From Spirodela intermedia (lineage: Eukaryota; Streptophyta; Magnoliopsida; Alismatales; Araceae): a stretch of DNA of 64,000 bases. The notes beneath the pieces were generated by a model. The model searched no databases and was not told the DNA's origin. It was given only the letters and a program-made list of their open reading frames with translations. Made by a program: the position numbers and the translations under genes. The stretch spans positions 918,501 to 982,500 of the forward strand of contig LR746270.1 of NCBI GenBank assembly GCA_902729315.2, given 5' to 3'. Shown one piece after another: positions 11,218-23,640 of the stretch (its first letter is position 1; each line of letters opens with the position of its first letter).

Positions 11218-12850
11218 CTCCATCTCCGCCATCAAGAGAAAGAATTGATCGGCAACTCCCTGTGCAATGTTACCATCTAGTGAGCAAATATTTGTAGTAA
11301 TTCTCGATATTTTACCGTTCATGGGAACGTAGATGCCGTAACTAGGTGAGCTCCGGTACTGAGGAGGCGAGGGCAGACTATAGTCGTGCTTCCTGTCGGG
11401 GCCCCTGGGTCATCGGACAAGATAAGTTCGACGAAACTATGAAGATTGTTTAATTAAGGCACTTGCTCTAGGCCTACCACCGTGAGTGAGGGCCCTAATA
11501 GAAAGAGACATTGGGTTCAATAATAGAAACCTTTGACCTTAGTTATGACCAATAATGTGTAGCCTAATAAAGAAAATTCGATATGTTATTATTAGTCTCC
11601 AAGTGTCATTAAGTACCTGTTATTTTTAATACTTAACGTGATCATATTTTATTCACTTCATTATTTATATGTGTAGATTGTGAGCTCATGTATGCTAATC
11701 ATAAGTAGATTGAAACTGTATGGTATCTCTCCTCATGTGATTGTCATGAACTCTCCCTGATGGTTCTGCATTCATTCTGAGATTGATGTCAAGGTAGTGC
11801 AATTGAGTGTTTATTGTATGGTAAAACAGGTAATATCATAAAAACTACGCAAGATGAGGATCTTATGACCTTGATTCAATAGTTTGAGAGGTACGTTTTA
11901 ATTTTTTTAAATAATAAAATTAATAAAACTAAAAAATTAAGGTGTAGGAAATATAAATTGAAGGTTTCACGAGATTTTGCCTAGCTTATGCAAGATTTAT
12001 TGCGATTCGAATCTACTGATGATGGCTATTGTTCTATTTTGCTAACAAGTAATTAGTGTCCCTTTGTTACATTGTTCTAGCTTAGAACGGCAAGATGATA
12101 ATCTCCTAATTGGTCAAAAGACTCGGTAGCTGACTTTTTCTGCACTATGGGACCAAGTTTGACTTGCACTGATCAGGTCAAAAAATCATATTGTCTGTTT
12201 TCTGGGTGCTGATGAATATCCTCATTTTTTTATTTTTAAGTCCTTTTCCATTTATAATGATCACCAGGTTGCAGCTTGTAGAAAAAAAAATAATCATATA
12301 TAAATGTATTAAATTTGATAATTTTGATGCACTATGTTAAATTTCGGCCGTGTATGGCTATTTATATCTCACTGTGGTGAACACATCTGAGGTGAAGGGC
12401 TCAGCGTGCTTTCGGTCTCGCTGGATTTCTTTGCCAGATTCGGCAAAAAATGCACCGCAAGAAATCTCAAATGTGGGCCCTTTTCTGGGTCCTTCCTCAA
12501 CGTCTTCATGGTCCTTCTGAAACTGATCGCCGGTGGGGGGAAACCCTAACCGGAGGAGCGTACCAGAGGAACCCTAACCGGAGGCCTCCGCAGTGAGCAG
12601 AGAAGAAACAGGAGCAAAGCAGCGAGGCTCGGCCACCTTAACGATCCCTCATCAGAAACCACTTCTACAAAACGTCGTGGAGAGAGAGATCTCCCCCATT
12701 AGCTAGGGCGTCGTCAGGACATAACTTCCCCAAAACATGAATCGAGAGTGCGTCATTTGAAAAGAAGAAGAAGAAGAAGAAGAAAAGCAGAGGCTACAAA
12801 GAAATATAGGGCTTCCCCGAGCAGACGGATGAGTCGGTGAAATCTCGGCA
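11218..12850. other. Intergenic spacer between the convergent STOP1-like and BTR1-like genes
   Basis: The left 1.2 kb is AT-rich with no recognisable gene or element. At 12536-12580 an AACCCTAACCGGAGG motif occurs twice, 28 bp apart, and the first copy is a telo-box (AAACCCTAA). An AAG triplet run lies at 12761-12784. The right part is probably the 3' UTR of the BTR1-like gene. Confidence 0.5.
12761..12784. repeat. AAG trinucleotide microsatellite
   Basis: About seven GAA/AAG units in a row lie just past the BTR1-like stop codon, probably within its 3' UTR. Confidence 0.85.
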
Positions 12851-15800
12851 TCACCTCTCGGAGCTGGAGGAGATCTTGTGCATGATCATGGTCTCGGCCG
12901 CGCGAATCGCCTCCTGCGTTCCCGTGATGGTCACCTTCCTGTTCCACGGCAGAGGACCAGGTCAGAGTGAGAACAAGCCTGAGCAGGAAGACGGCGAGAC
13001 GGGCGACTGTACCTGTCAGACGTTCCGGACATGAAATCTCCTCTATCTGATATCTTGATCTTGGCTCCGCTAGCCTGCAGAGCACTCAGAATGGTAAGGA
13101 TGGGTTCATTCCTCGTCATCCCAGAACTGACGGGTTCGGTTCATCTCAGATAACCACCGACTGGAGACCTCAATTTGATTAGATGGTCTCCAGAAGATGA
13201 AGGAATAGGTAATTTTGCAGATTCATATGTGATTTGGGAGAACAGAAACAGAGGAAGAACAGCCGCACCTGACTGATCTCCATTATGTTCCGCCCCCCGC
13301 GACCAACTATGGCTCCAATATGCTCATCAGCTACTCCAATGGTGACTGAATCAGCATGCCCATCATGGGCTCCACTAGAGGGGCGCGCCTGCGGCATCAG
13401 ACCCTGGAAATAACCATGATTAAAACATCCGAGGATAAGAGACTGGAAATCACAGTTACATTAGAACTAATATGCCTCGGAACCGCAAGCTATAATTCCT
13501 CTCCCCCCCCTCCAAAAAAAAAAAAAAAGAGTACTTTTTTGTCCCAGGATAATCCTCCCAGATCCAAGAATGGGGAAACCCTCTTAAGAATTTATTTCAT
13601 TGGTTCTTAATCTCCATATGGAGTTCTATCTTTGGTGATGTTTAATATGTTCTAGAGAAATGATAAACATGCCCAACCAATCAGGGCTAAAATAAAAAGA
13701 TTGAACAAGGACCACAGAGTTTCCGGAGATGAGGAACCCGGAGGAATTCACCAATTAAGTTCCTCGTTTTCTAGATACAAATCAAGTAGTCACTCTCTCA
13801 TGGCCTTCCTCTATGTTATTGTCCATATTGAGCTTAATATCGGGTACCATGAACCTTGTTAAGAAATGATAAACACGCAGGTTCAACTAGGCTTAAAGCA
13901 ATGTGGCTGAATGAGGATAAACACAGTCGCTTGAGGTGAGGAAACCCAGAGGAGTTCATCTATCAGAGTTCTCTAGGGCTAGGAAAATATAAATATTTTT
14001 AGAAAAACGATGAGCCAGAAAAGAGGAACCCACAACGATCCAAAGAATCAGTAGAAACGTGTTCATGCACAGAGTGACAAATCAGACGAAGTAAAATAAA
14101 ATAAAAAACTACATATAAGACCAAGAGTTAAGAGAAAATAGAACCTTGCTATTCTGGTACTTCACGCCAGCACCGTTTGATCCATAGTTTATTGTGTTGT
14201 ATGCTACAGAAGGAATCACGAACCCAACCGGAACACCATGAAAACCGGATAAGTTAAGACCTAAATATACAAGTTGAAGTAACCAATAATCAAATTCCAC
14301 ATGCCTATTCCTCGAAAAAAGTTATGGTTACCATACAGAAGGAGGCAAAAGTTACATGATCAATAAAACAACAACGAAAATGATTGTCCAGCTGTGACGG
14401 AGAATCAAGGATAAAGCTATGAGAGCTATGGTCTGTTACCAATTCAACAGATCTATGGTTAACAGCTGAGTGTTCCTGAGTGATAGAATCTACTATTCCA
14501 AAAAAGCAAGTCTATTTTTGTGCCCCCCCCCCCCCCAAATGAAATGTTTTGTAAAACAAATCTTGTCCTCGAATTATTGTAGTTTCTGACACCTATCAAG
14601 CACACATTTATGGCATAAGAATTAAGAATCCCAGAGACATGGGATTTGCCGATTTATATTTGCCCAAATCAAGCACTACTGTTATATCATGGATGCTATC
14701 AGTGCAGTACTAGATAAATACAAGCATAACGCAGTTGCCATGGTTAATTGTGCCCTCGGTAAAAATTTATCATAATAACCAGAATAATATCTCGCAAAAG
14801 TACTGAGAAACAGCTGAAAATAAACTTTCGAATGAAAATATTTGTCGATAAAGGATTAGACCATTCAATCCGAAAAACAGTCGTTAATGAGTGGAGCAGG
14901 CTCATATGTTAACCACAGAACTTAATTACACCCCCTTTGTGCGATCATAAGTTAATAAAAATCATGCCTCCTAAATGCGAACCCACGTATCCAGGATATA
15001 AGAAAATCAGGCAACTGGACTAAAGGGAGCCCAACAATTTTTTGAGATGTTCGTCGATTCCAAGCTTCACTAAAATGTGACCATTCTCCAAGAGATCATT
15101 AGAGGAAACATTGCTAACAATCTCATGAGGTCTGGGGCAATCCTCAATCCTCTCTTAGGGAGTATGTTGTGAGACATTTAATGACTATGTGATCAAAGGT
15201 TTCTAAGAAAGTACAGGAGAAAGCACAAATTAGCAATCACAATAGGCTCGAACCCTTCAATTGTATCCTGTAGAACGGCTTCCTATGCTATAGAAACAAT
15301 GCACCAACCATCAAACTTTTGCTTCCTACTTCTCAAGAGGTGCCTTTTTTGTTGTTTTAACCAATGGCTACATTCGGAAGGGAGTGTTAGAAACGTTAAT
15401 CGCTACCATGGATAGCTTAGGGAAGAATATCTTTGATGTAAAAGTACCCAACCTTACAATTACCGGGAATTCAAAGTTGACTTAGCATGACATAAACTGA
15501 CACTCCAACTCATGTCATAAATAGAGTCATATGCTAAAAGGCACATGCATAATAGATTTTTGTATTGTTTTGTTTTGGAAGTACTCGAACAGAAAAGGCT
15601 AATTAAAGAAATATTTGAGGATGCTGACGTCATACCAGCATACGGATATGGAGAATTTATGGATTGCAAATAATGGGAATCTTCTGCTAATTTTGACAAA
15701 ATCAGACAGATTGCCCTTATCCGCTCCTCCAGAGACCCTGTCAGCGTCACTAGTCTGTCATTCAACCCAACATAAGCATGATCCTGGGGAGATATCTTGA

Positions 15801-18800
15801 TACCAGCCTGGGATTCTTCAATAAGAGATCTGTTCAAAGACATTGTAGTTGAATTAGCATTATATTGAAATAACAAAGTCTATTACAGGACGAAAAAAAT
15901 TTGGGTACCAAGCGATCTCATCAGCAGATTGATAAAATAAAAATAAAAGGTATAGTCAGTAATAATATAATATATATATATATATATATACATCAGTGGG
16001 TGTGCATCCAATGAATGGTCATAAACTTGTCCATGACGTACTGGAGGGCAAAAAAGAACCTTTAACGACATAAGAAATGCTACTTTCCAATGTCCCCTCC
16101 TGTTGTTTGACTAACAGATCTTTGAAAAGTAATGACTACTAAAAGTTGAAGCCCAAATCACTAACAACATCAGTGATTTGGGCTTTCCCCATGCTGCCAC
16201 TCAATCTGGTGGTAGCTAAATCCGTCAGGACGGATGAACAGAGGCACTAGACTGTTAGCATTTCATACCTTGTCCTTTCGTAATGTTTTCAATCACCATT
16301 GACAAGTAGATATCTTTGAACCTGAATTTTTTGGAGGTAAAAGAAAATTGCAATTCAGCACGCATTGCTATATATCTCTGAGATCATTTTTTTTTTTTTT
16401 TCTAGATTCCTTTAGCCCCTACAAGATTTCCTCCCCCACGTTTAAATGTCATTTCCAAAGTAGCACTCTTACTCGACCTTCCATTCTCTAGCTGACACCA
16501 CGAGTGAAAACCCAGTCAGTGCTCACTGAACATCATGGAGCATAAAGCTTTCATTTGTGATATATTATAGTCTTATGTTGTGATCGGGACACAAATGAAA
16601 GCCCAGTCAAAAATCAATTTGTCAAGTTGACATATGGAAGGTTTACAAATGTCTGGTACAATGTTTCAACAAAAAAGTCAATCCAGTCTCAAAAGACAGC
16701 ACATCAGCCTACCTCAAAAGCAACTCGAGACATTGACTCTCATAATTTTTCACAATAAGGTCCAGACTACTGGGGAGATAAAAGTCAGCATACACAAAAA
16801 TGCCAAGTTCCCCAAAAAATATGAAAAAACCTAGGCATGGCGATTCCTTAAAAATCTGTCGACCACAAGCCTACTCCACGATTGTAGTATCATATCCAAG
16901 CAGAGGAGCATCATGGTATTACATTTCCGCCAGCAAAAGATAGAAACATGAGCATACAGAAGCCGTATTAGTCAAAACGTAGGCCACTAGAGTGAGCATT
17001 TCATATGCTGCTCAGATGTGCAAAACTAAAAAAACCACAAAATTTTTGATTATTTACTACGTAAAAAACATCTAAGTTATAAAACGATATTTTGGGAATA
17101 CAAAAGAAAAAGAAGGAACTACTGTTTTTACTTTATGGTAGAGCCTCCTTTCCCAATTATGCCACCGCAGCAGCTGTTTGGGACAATGATCCTCACTTTT
17201 GATTTACTCTCAGGGTCAGTTCCCTCTTCAGCCTGTTTATCATGAAAAGAAAAAGTTTATTCCTACAGCAATATGTTAGGCAAATGTAAAAATCAGGGTC
17301 AGTTCACAGGACGTTGGGACCTATAGATAAGGAATATGTTTTTAAGCAACTAACAAGAACTGAAATTACCTCGGTAAGTAATTTCTGAAGAATGAGTTCC
17401 ATTGCCTTCATTATATCAAGGAATGCCCCAGAAATCATGATAATTCGATCTGATGTACCAGGAAAGAACTCATGATTACGTGATAACTGAATGCGAGCTC
17501 CTGACTGTGTTTGAAACTCCATGATCGTTGATCCACCCTTTCCAATGATACATCCAGCTTCTGAGTTTGACACAAGGAACCTAACATATGTTGATTTCTC
17601 TTTATCATCTGAAAAAACCAGCACATTAGTTAACGAATCACTGCAAAGCAAACAGGTGCAGATAAAAGGTGCTAAAGAGGCACTAAAAAATAAATTAATG
17701 ACAAGTTAGCCAAAGTCATTTTGATTTTCCAGCTAAGAAAAACAGGGCTCAACTGGAAGCTTTCTCATTTAACATTGAAAGCGGGAAACGTTCCCGTAGC
17801 TTGCTCAGTTCGTAAGTAACGAGTGCGTGGCAATATTCTGCAGTCCCACAAACGGTGTGGCAGGTCCTTCTGCTGAGATCCTTTTTCTTCTCACACTGGA
17901 CGGGCTATCAGAATTCGTTGGCCTTACGAGATGCACACATTGTAGTCGAAAAGATATGTGCGGGTTGGTATAAAGTCCGGGGATTAACTTCAGCTAGGTT
18001 TGGTTGGTAGGGATTCTTATACAACAAGATAAATGAAAATCCATCAGATGATCAATAATTTAGCCCGCATCCAAAAACTCTTTCTTAGGTGAAGGCAATC
18101 GAACAAGGATCCAAACAGGACTCCAAATCATTCTGTAATTTTATAACTGGAAGATCATTTTAAAGAAAACTAATAAAAAATTTGCCATCTGAAATTCAAG
18201 GTGTTGGCTGTAGATCTTCAATGGATCAGATGGTTGATCGTCCAAACTAAAATAAGGAAAAAATATTACAGATGTGTGCATTACCTAAAATTTTCGAACT
18301 TTCAGGGACTGACGTAAACACGATTGAAGCTACAAGGAGAGCGTTTCTCTAAGAAAAGACAGGAGGAAATCCATCAAGTTGCAGAGGACCCACAGGTGTA
18401 GTAAGGGAGAATCCACCATGCAAAGTGCTAGTGAAATTGCGCATTTTAGAAGCCAACATAAGTGAAATGTTCAGCGAAACATCCTAATTCTTATGTCCAA
18501 GGTTTGGCAGGCGTCATGCATTGCGACACAGACTAACAGCTAGGAGAACGGAAAGGGTGTTTTCAAAGGATTTCCAGAGGAAAAAGACCATAACTGCCGC
18601 CTCTGAAGACCTCCCTGAGATATCTTCCAGTCAGGGTACATCACCTACTCTCATTGGTTTCTCTCAGACAATCATTTTCTAGTATTTACACCAGACCTGA
18701 GAAAATTAAGGTGTCTTCTGTCATATATTCTATCACAAAAGTGCTTTAGTTTAAGACGAAGAAGGCACGTTTAGTCAGAGCATTTGGCCACTTCATTTTG

Positions 18801-19396
18801 AAAAGCAAACTCCAAGGCCCTGAAAAGCAGACTTCATTTCCAACCTTATGAATTGTTCGAGCAGGATCCAGTATTTGTGACATACGAGATCCACGGCGCT
18901 ACATTCCACGCATTTACTGCACAATTCTGTTCGTCTAGCACCTTCGAACCCTTGAGCTAAAGGTTGGGCGTCCGTGACAGAAAATGGTTTTCTGATATTT
19001 AGAGGGTTTACAGATAGCATGGTCTTTGCAACGCCAGGGAAACCCTTAAATAATGATTCAGGGACTCCCTTCCGCATACAGGCCAACAAAGTTGGACATA
19101 TGAGCCAAAAATAGGGCAGAAAATACCCGACGGAAGAAATCAGAACAAAAGTTGAAACTTAGATGGTCTAAAAGTACCAGCCAGTAGCAGAAACCGCGAC
19201 GACCAAACAACAGGGCCAGATCTTGGGCTCTTGATTTTGGCGCCTATCCGGATTGCTTAAAGAGAACAAAATATCGCGCTCGGAGATAACAATGCAAAGT
19301 GAACAAGATCTTACCAGGTCCCGGAGATCTGGCCTGCACAGACCGCTTCGGAGGACCTTCTGGGGAAGATGTGTAGGGTGAGTCGGGCGATTCCAT
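12851..19396 (-). CDS. BTR1-like protein with three KH RNA-binding domains
   Basis: This is a complete eight-exon gene: 19396-19315, 17608-17370, 17232-17132, 15829-15636, 14260-14145, 13403-13269, 13074-13013 and 12938-12851. The total is 1017 nt and 338 residues, close to Arabidopsis BTR1 (about 334). All introns are GT-AG and all phases agree. KH1 (from about residue 34) has [20 protein letters not shown] and [19 protein letters not shown]2 (from about 118) has [21 protein letters not shown], then [16 protein letters not shown]3 (from about 263) has [19 protein letters not shown], then [13 protein letters not shown] and the tail [11 protein letters not shown]. All three domains keep the GxxG loop (GKGG, GKGG, GRGG), so all should bind RNA or ssDNA. 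AtBTR1 is known as a factor that binds tomato mosaic virus RNA and limits its spread. The start at 19396 fits because exon 1 ends in phase 1 and its G completes GAT at the next exon. Confidence 0.92.
13660..13975. repeat. Diverged duplicate segment in BTR1-like intron 5
   Basis: Segments near 13660-13770 and 13866-13975 share a block order of ATAAACA, a GAGG(A)AACCC core and GAGGA(A/G)TTCA. They look like an old tandem duplication with a period of about 205 bp. Both lie between exons 5 and 6. Confidence 0.5.
15967..15990. repeat. AT dinucleotide microsatellite
   Basis: An uninterrupted run of about 11 TA units lies in intron 3 of the BTR1-like gene. Confidence 0.9.
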
Positions 19397-19550
19397 GACG
19401 CGGGCTGAATTGCTAGCGCAGGATGGGAGGTGGGGCGGCGGCGAGAGAGGCGTGAGGAATGCAAGGGCTGAAACTAATCACACCATCCGCCTTCTCTGCG
19501 AGCCGACGGCGGTATTAGGGGCAGGGGGGCAAGAAGAGGGCTCCCCGAGT

Positions 19551-19592
19551 CTTCTCTCTCTCTTTCTCTCTCTTTCTCTCTCTCTCTATCTC
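19551..19592 (-). repeat. CT/GA tract upstream of the BTR1-like start
   Basis: Plus strand reads CTCTCT with interspersed TTTCTCT units; on the gene strand it is GA-rich. It lies about 155 bp upstream of the ATG at 19396, in the likely 5' UTR or core promoter. Confidence 0.7.
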
Positions 19593-20420
19593 GCGTATTG
19601 ATTTCAACCCCCGATCCGAGCGAGCTTGACTTTGTAATAAATTATGTCCTGAATATGCCACAAAATCGTGGAGGCAGCGTAATGGCCTAACCATAGTTAG
19701 TAAAGTCAATGGCCACCGCTCTAAATAACCGTATAATTAATTATTATTCACGTTTATATTGAAGGAACCCATCATCCATCGAGATCCGCCAATTAAGGCC
19801 AACCATTACGCCACTTCCACGAGCCACGTTCCCCGTCGAGAGCTGGCTCTTTAAACCGGCGGGGGCCGAGCTCACCCAAGTCTATAGAGAAAGTCAGCAT
19901 GTGGGTCCCTGCCACCTACCTTACGCCACACGGCCCCATTCAGTATGTAACCGTGAATAAGAGAGAGAGAGAGAGAGAGAAGACTCGGGTCCCCTTGACG
20001 AAGAGAAAAGTCAAAGTCTTTGTTCGAGTTGCTTTCATATTGGAGCACGAATGTGTCATCCAAGGGAGAGAGAGAGAGGTGACCAATAACATGGCTATGG
20101 GCAATTTTTTCGGGGCAATCTCCATCGGGAATCGTGTGTTGATGATTGAGCTAGGGCGAGGCTATGCAAGCTGGAGAAGCAAAGGGCTTAACTACCTTTT
20201 AATGACGAATTTGAATGCAGTCTACTGAAAGTACGTAGTCCCTTTATAATCTAAGTATTTATTTTTCTTTCGTAAAAATAAGAGGGCCCTTCATCAAAAG
20301 CCAACGTACGGATCCTCTGATTATTTCTTATTTTTAATATTTAATGGACGAGTAATAGCATATAATAATACATCAATTACGCCAATAAAGCTTAGTCAAC
20401 TATCCGTCGTTTTCTAAATA

Positions 20421-20594
20421 TGACGTCATCGTCTACGAGGTTCACACGTGTGGAAATTGTTTATAAAATGGGAGACCACGTGGCAGTCCTCACGGTTCAC
20501 ACGTGGCATTGTATCTACTGTTCTTCGTGGGAAGCGCTCTCTTTTCTGTTTGCACCAGAAAAGAGAGCGTTTGAGAAGGAGCACGTGACACGTG
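20421..20594. promoter_or_regulatory. Cluster of five CACGTG G-boxes plus a TGACGTCA palindrome
   Basis: CACGTG occurs at 20445-20450, 20477-20482, 20500-20505, 20582-20587 and 20589-20594, and TGACGTCA at 20421-20428. Two copies extend to CACGTGGC, the ABRE/G-box form bound by ABA-responsive bZIP factors. A TATAAAA-like element is at 20462-20468. Five palindromic hexamers in 150 bp is far above chance. The target gene is uncertain; a plus-strand unit starting near 20.6-20.9 kb would fit. Confidence 0.65.
20535..20569. repeat. Perfect 14-bp inverted repeat with a 7-nt loop
   Basis: Arms at 20535-20548 (CGCTCTCTTTTCTG) and 20556-20569 are exact reverse complements around TTTGCAC. It sits between the third and fourth G-boxes. 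It could form a hairpin in RNA or a cruciform, or be two sites for one dimeric factor. Confidence 0.8.
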
Positions 20595-20882
20595 ACAGAC
20601 TCAGATCTTGATACGCCTTCAATATTCCACGTCTGTTGAGATGTGAATCCACGGCTTCGAACGCTTGAGAAGGAGCAAGTGGTGGGATGGATGTTTCAAC
20701 GTAGTGTCGTCGGAGGTGGAGACAAGCCCCACTGCTTTTCCTTCCCTGCGCTGGTATTATTTCATAGTTGTTCATTTTCTTCTCCTACCTTAAAGTAAGC
20801 GCGAATCGGAGTTGTTCTTCTTCTGGATCAATGGTTCGAACTCCCGTCTTCTTTCCATGGCCAATGGTCTTATAGGTCGCCC

Positions 20883-21212
20883 TTGTCCTCCGTTGGGCTG
20901 ACCGTTACTAGTGAAATCGTTGATTCCACTCTGGATGGCCCAGCTGCTCCATGGTTTCAACCAATCTCCTGCAAAACAATAGAGGTAAGTTTTGAGGTTA
21001 CAGTCGATGGCCTCCGACTATCTATCTATCTGCAGGTGGTAGGAGCTTGTTCGACGAAGGGTTGTCCTGTGAAGTTTGAAGAATTCATGCCGGAAGAGAG
21101 CCATGAAAATTCAATCTCTATCAGTGAGGATCAACTCCGGAAATCAATGGAGCTGCGTGATGTCTCAGATGAAGAACAAAGTTATATCTTTGGTAATGAA
21201 AGGATACTGTAG
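20883..21212 (+). other. Unidentified ORF, possible gene fragment
   Basis: A 109-residue frame ends in an acidic, protein-like stretch (FEEFMPEESHENSISIS, then LRKSMELRDVSDEEQ). I do not recognise the family. It begins about 290 bp right of the G-box cluster and stops just before the decayed Ty3/gypsy sequence at about 21.24 kb, so it may be the 5' end of a gene cut off by an insertion. A GTAAGT at 20983-20988 and a CTGCAG ending at 21036 could mark a small intron. It may also be a chance frame. Confidence 0.25.
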
Positions 21213-21239
21213 AGCAGAAAAATGAACGTATTTGCTCAA

Positions 21240-23640
21240 GCAATCTACAACGATGAGGATCACATTGTAACTGCTGAAAACTAGTAGGCCTTCGATGAAA
21301 TTCATCATAATGTCAGGCCAAATGCACTTCAGAATAAGTAGAGGTTGCAGGAGACGACCTTGTGACAGATCAAGCAGCTTGCTATGAACTTCCAAATATA
21401 GATCTTTGTGGCTCTCTAACGAACATTCTGCAAAATTCAACGGTAAGTCCTTTTCAACCTAGAGTGCCCACCTATTATGGAGCAATAAAACTCTTGTATG
21501 AACTTAGGAATGAAGGCCAGCATCTCAAAAATGACAACCCACCACCCTTTGTTATCCCTTTATTGTAATGAATATTGTGGGTACTCATCCAACTTCAAGG
21601 GAATTCAGTTGTAAATGTCAGCCAATCGAAGGTCAACTATGTTCTTCTCCGTGATCCTCTGAAGATCTAAGAGCTCTAGCCAAGACAACTCGATAGTTCT
21701 AGAACTCAAGACAGAGCGTCTTCAACTTCTCAATTGTTCATATGGCCTTACTGAAGTAGGTGATCAATCTCCTTTGCTGCAGCAGAACAACCCCGACCCC
21801 TCAACTAGAGGCGTTGGCTTCAAGCTCAGAATTCTTGAAAATCGAAAGAGCCAATACCAAGGCCGTCGTGAGGCCTGTTTTTAGTGTTTGGAAGCCTGCA
21901 TCCACTTCTAGCCCCCACCTAAATACATTGTGCTTTGGTTGTTGTGTGAACGTCCATGTCTTTGGCCCGTAGTTGGTGATGAACCTCCAATAGTAGCTTG
22001 TTAGTTCGAGGAATCCATTGAGCTCTCAGAGCTTGATTGGCATTGGTCATCTCACGTTCGCCTCCACCTTTTCTTGGTCTATTACGACCCCATACTTGGA
22101 GACCCAATGGCCTAAGTATGCACTCTTGAACAAGCCAAAGTGATAATCACGTGAGTTGACATGGAGCTGATATTCGTTGAGAATACTGAATACCTAGACC
22201 AGGTGTTCTCTGTGTTCTGCTTCTATCTTGTTGTAGATTAATATGTCATCAAAGAAAATAAGAACAATTGTTTAGAGAAATGGCCTAAATAACTCATTCA
22301 TCAAGTACGGGAAGGTTGCTGGAGCATTAGAGAGCCTGAATGATACTACCCTAGACTAGAACTGTCCCTCGTGTATCTAGAATACCACCTTAGGTATGTC
22401 TTCGGGAATGACTTGATATTCAGATCGCAGAATAGAATTCTTATCCTCGTACGGAAAGACAACTTTCAGTGGTCAAAATCAAACTCAATTCTTACCCTCG
22501 TCGTCTTCATCCACTGGATTCTGAGAATGATGTCCAAGGTGGTCAATAATAGGACCAGCTGATCTTCGCAAATTGTCAGTGTCTGCAAGCTGATGGAACT
22601 CTTTGACTAATTTTGAATTCCGCTACCTTATTGCCGATCCCAATAGTCACATGGTAGGTTGTGATGTCGGAGACGAGAAGTTCAAGATCTTAGACTAACC
22701 TGCACCAGACAAATTTACGCGTTGCACCACTGTTGACAAAGATGGTGATAGATTTTTGTTGAATTTCTCTCCTCGGGTGGGTGGGCAACTCTTCAAACGA
22801 ATGTAAGGAGACTGCCAAGTTGATTAAATCCTCTAAGCCGACTAAGTCGTCGATCCCTGGCTCTCTGGTTTCCGGACCTTCTAAAAGCAAGTTCAACTCA
22901 TTTGAAGCGAATAAGATAAGATAATTCATTCTTACACCTTTGTCTTGGCTAGAATTTGTCATTGTAGCGGAAGTAGAGGCCTTAGCCACATCAAGCTTGA
23001 ATTTTGGCCATGGCGAAGTTAATCCATTAATGTTTGTCAGGCAGTCCCTATTCCATTCCATTAGCCAAACTTGAAGGTGCTCCCCGCGACGCTCTGTCGT
23101 CTCCTCGGTGGGAAATATCGAGCTCAAGTGCCCTCTGATGCTTGGTCTCTGGGTTTCTTGGACCGGAGTCATCAAACTAAAGGGAGCGGAAACAGAAGAC
23201 TATTCCCATCTCTGCTAGGGTGTTGATCTTCAACTCCACCTACTGGGCAATTCTTATGATTGCATCCAAGCCTTGGGGGTTCAACACGCTAACCCCAGCT
23301 TAGATATTCTTCTGCAAGCTCTTGAGGAATGTGCTATCCATGTATATTCCAGATTAAACCCGAATATAGCTAGAAATCCTCCCTATAATCGGCTACTATT
23401 CCATGCTGTTTGAGCTCCAACAAGTGCTGACAGAGAGTGTTCGTGAGCTTGGGGTTGAATCTTTCGAGAAGGTGGGCCTTCAAATCTTCTCAACTTCGGA
23501 AATTTCGTCTATCGCCAGCCCACTTGAACTAGGAGAATCTCAGTCCATTGAGGTTGAGGTTGGCGATGGACAGTTTCTCAGGGATTATCAGTCTATAAGT
23601 TATGAAATAGAGCTCAGCCTTGAACACCCAGCTCTCTAGA
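21240..23640 (-). mobile_element. Decayed Ty3/gypsy retrotransposon, gag to integrase remnants
   Basis: On the minus strand, from right to left: a gag-like segment at about 23640-23380 (WVFKAELYF, LLERFNPKLTNTLCQHLLEL); a protease-like site at about 22750 (IFVNSGATRKF, where the usual Asp is Asn); a reverse transcriptase segment at about 22360-22000 (SNAPATFPYLMNELF, FFDDILIYNK, KSAYLGHWVS, YYWRFITNYG); and an integrase core at about 21430-21250 (WPDIMMNFIEGL, YNVILIVVDCLSKYVHF). Stops interrupt every region and RNase H is not recognisable. Only about 0.6 kb separates RT from integrase, so much sequence is missing. I could not find a pair of LTRs. This is an old, inactive copy. Confidence 0.8.

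Larger units (their letters stand above)
19593..20880. other. Intergenic spacer with clustered promoter motifs
   Basis: There is no supportable gene in this spacer. It holds a GA tract at 19961-19981, a shorter one at 20065-20079, the G-box cluster and the perfect inverted repeat listed separately. A motif GAGAAGGAGCA(C/A)GTG is repeated near 20573 and 20668. Confidence 0.5.

Noticed and set aside
10143..11322. Minus-strand frames of about 260-280 codons opposite the STOP1-like gene
   Set aside because: They are mirror frames of a GC-rich zinc-finger gene, with no domain and no conserved motif.
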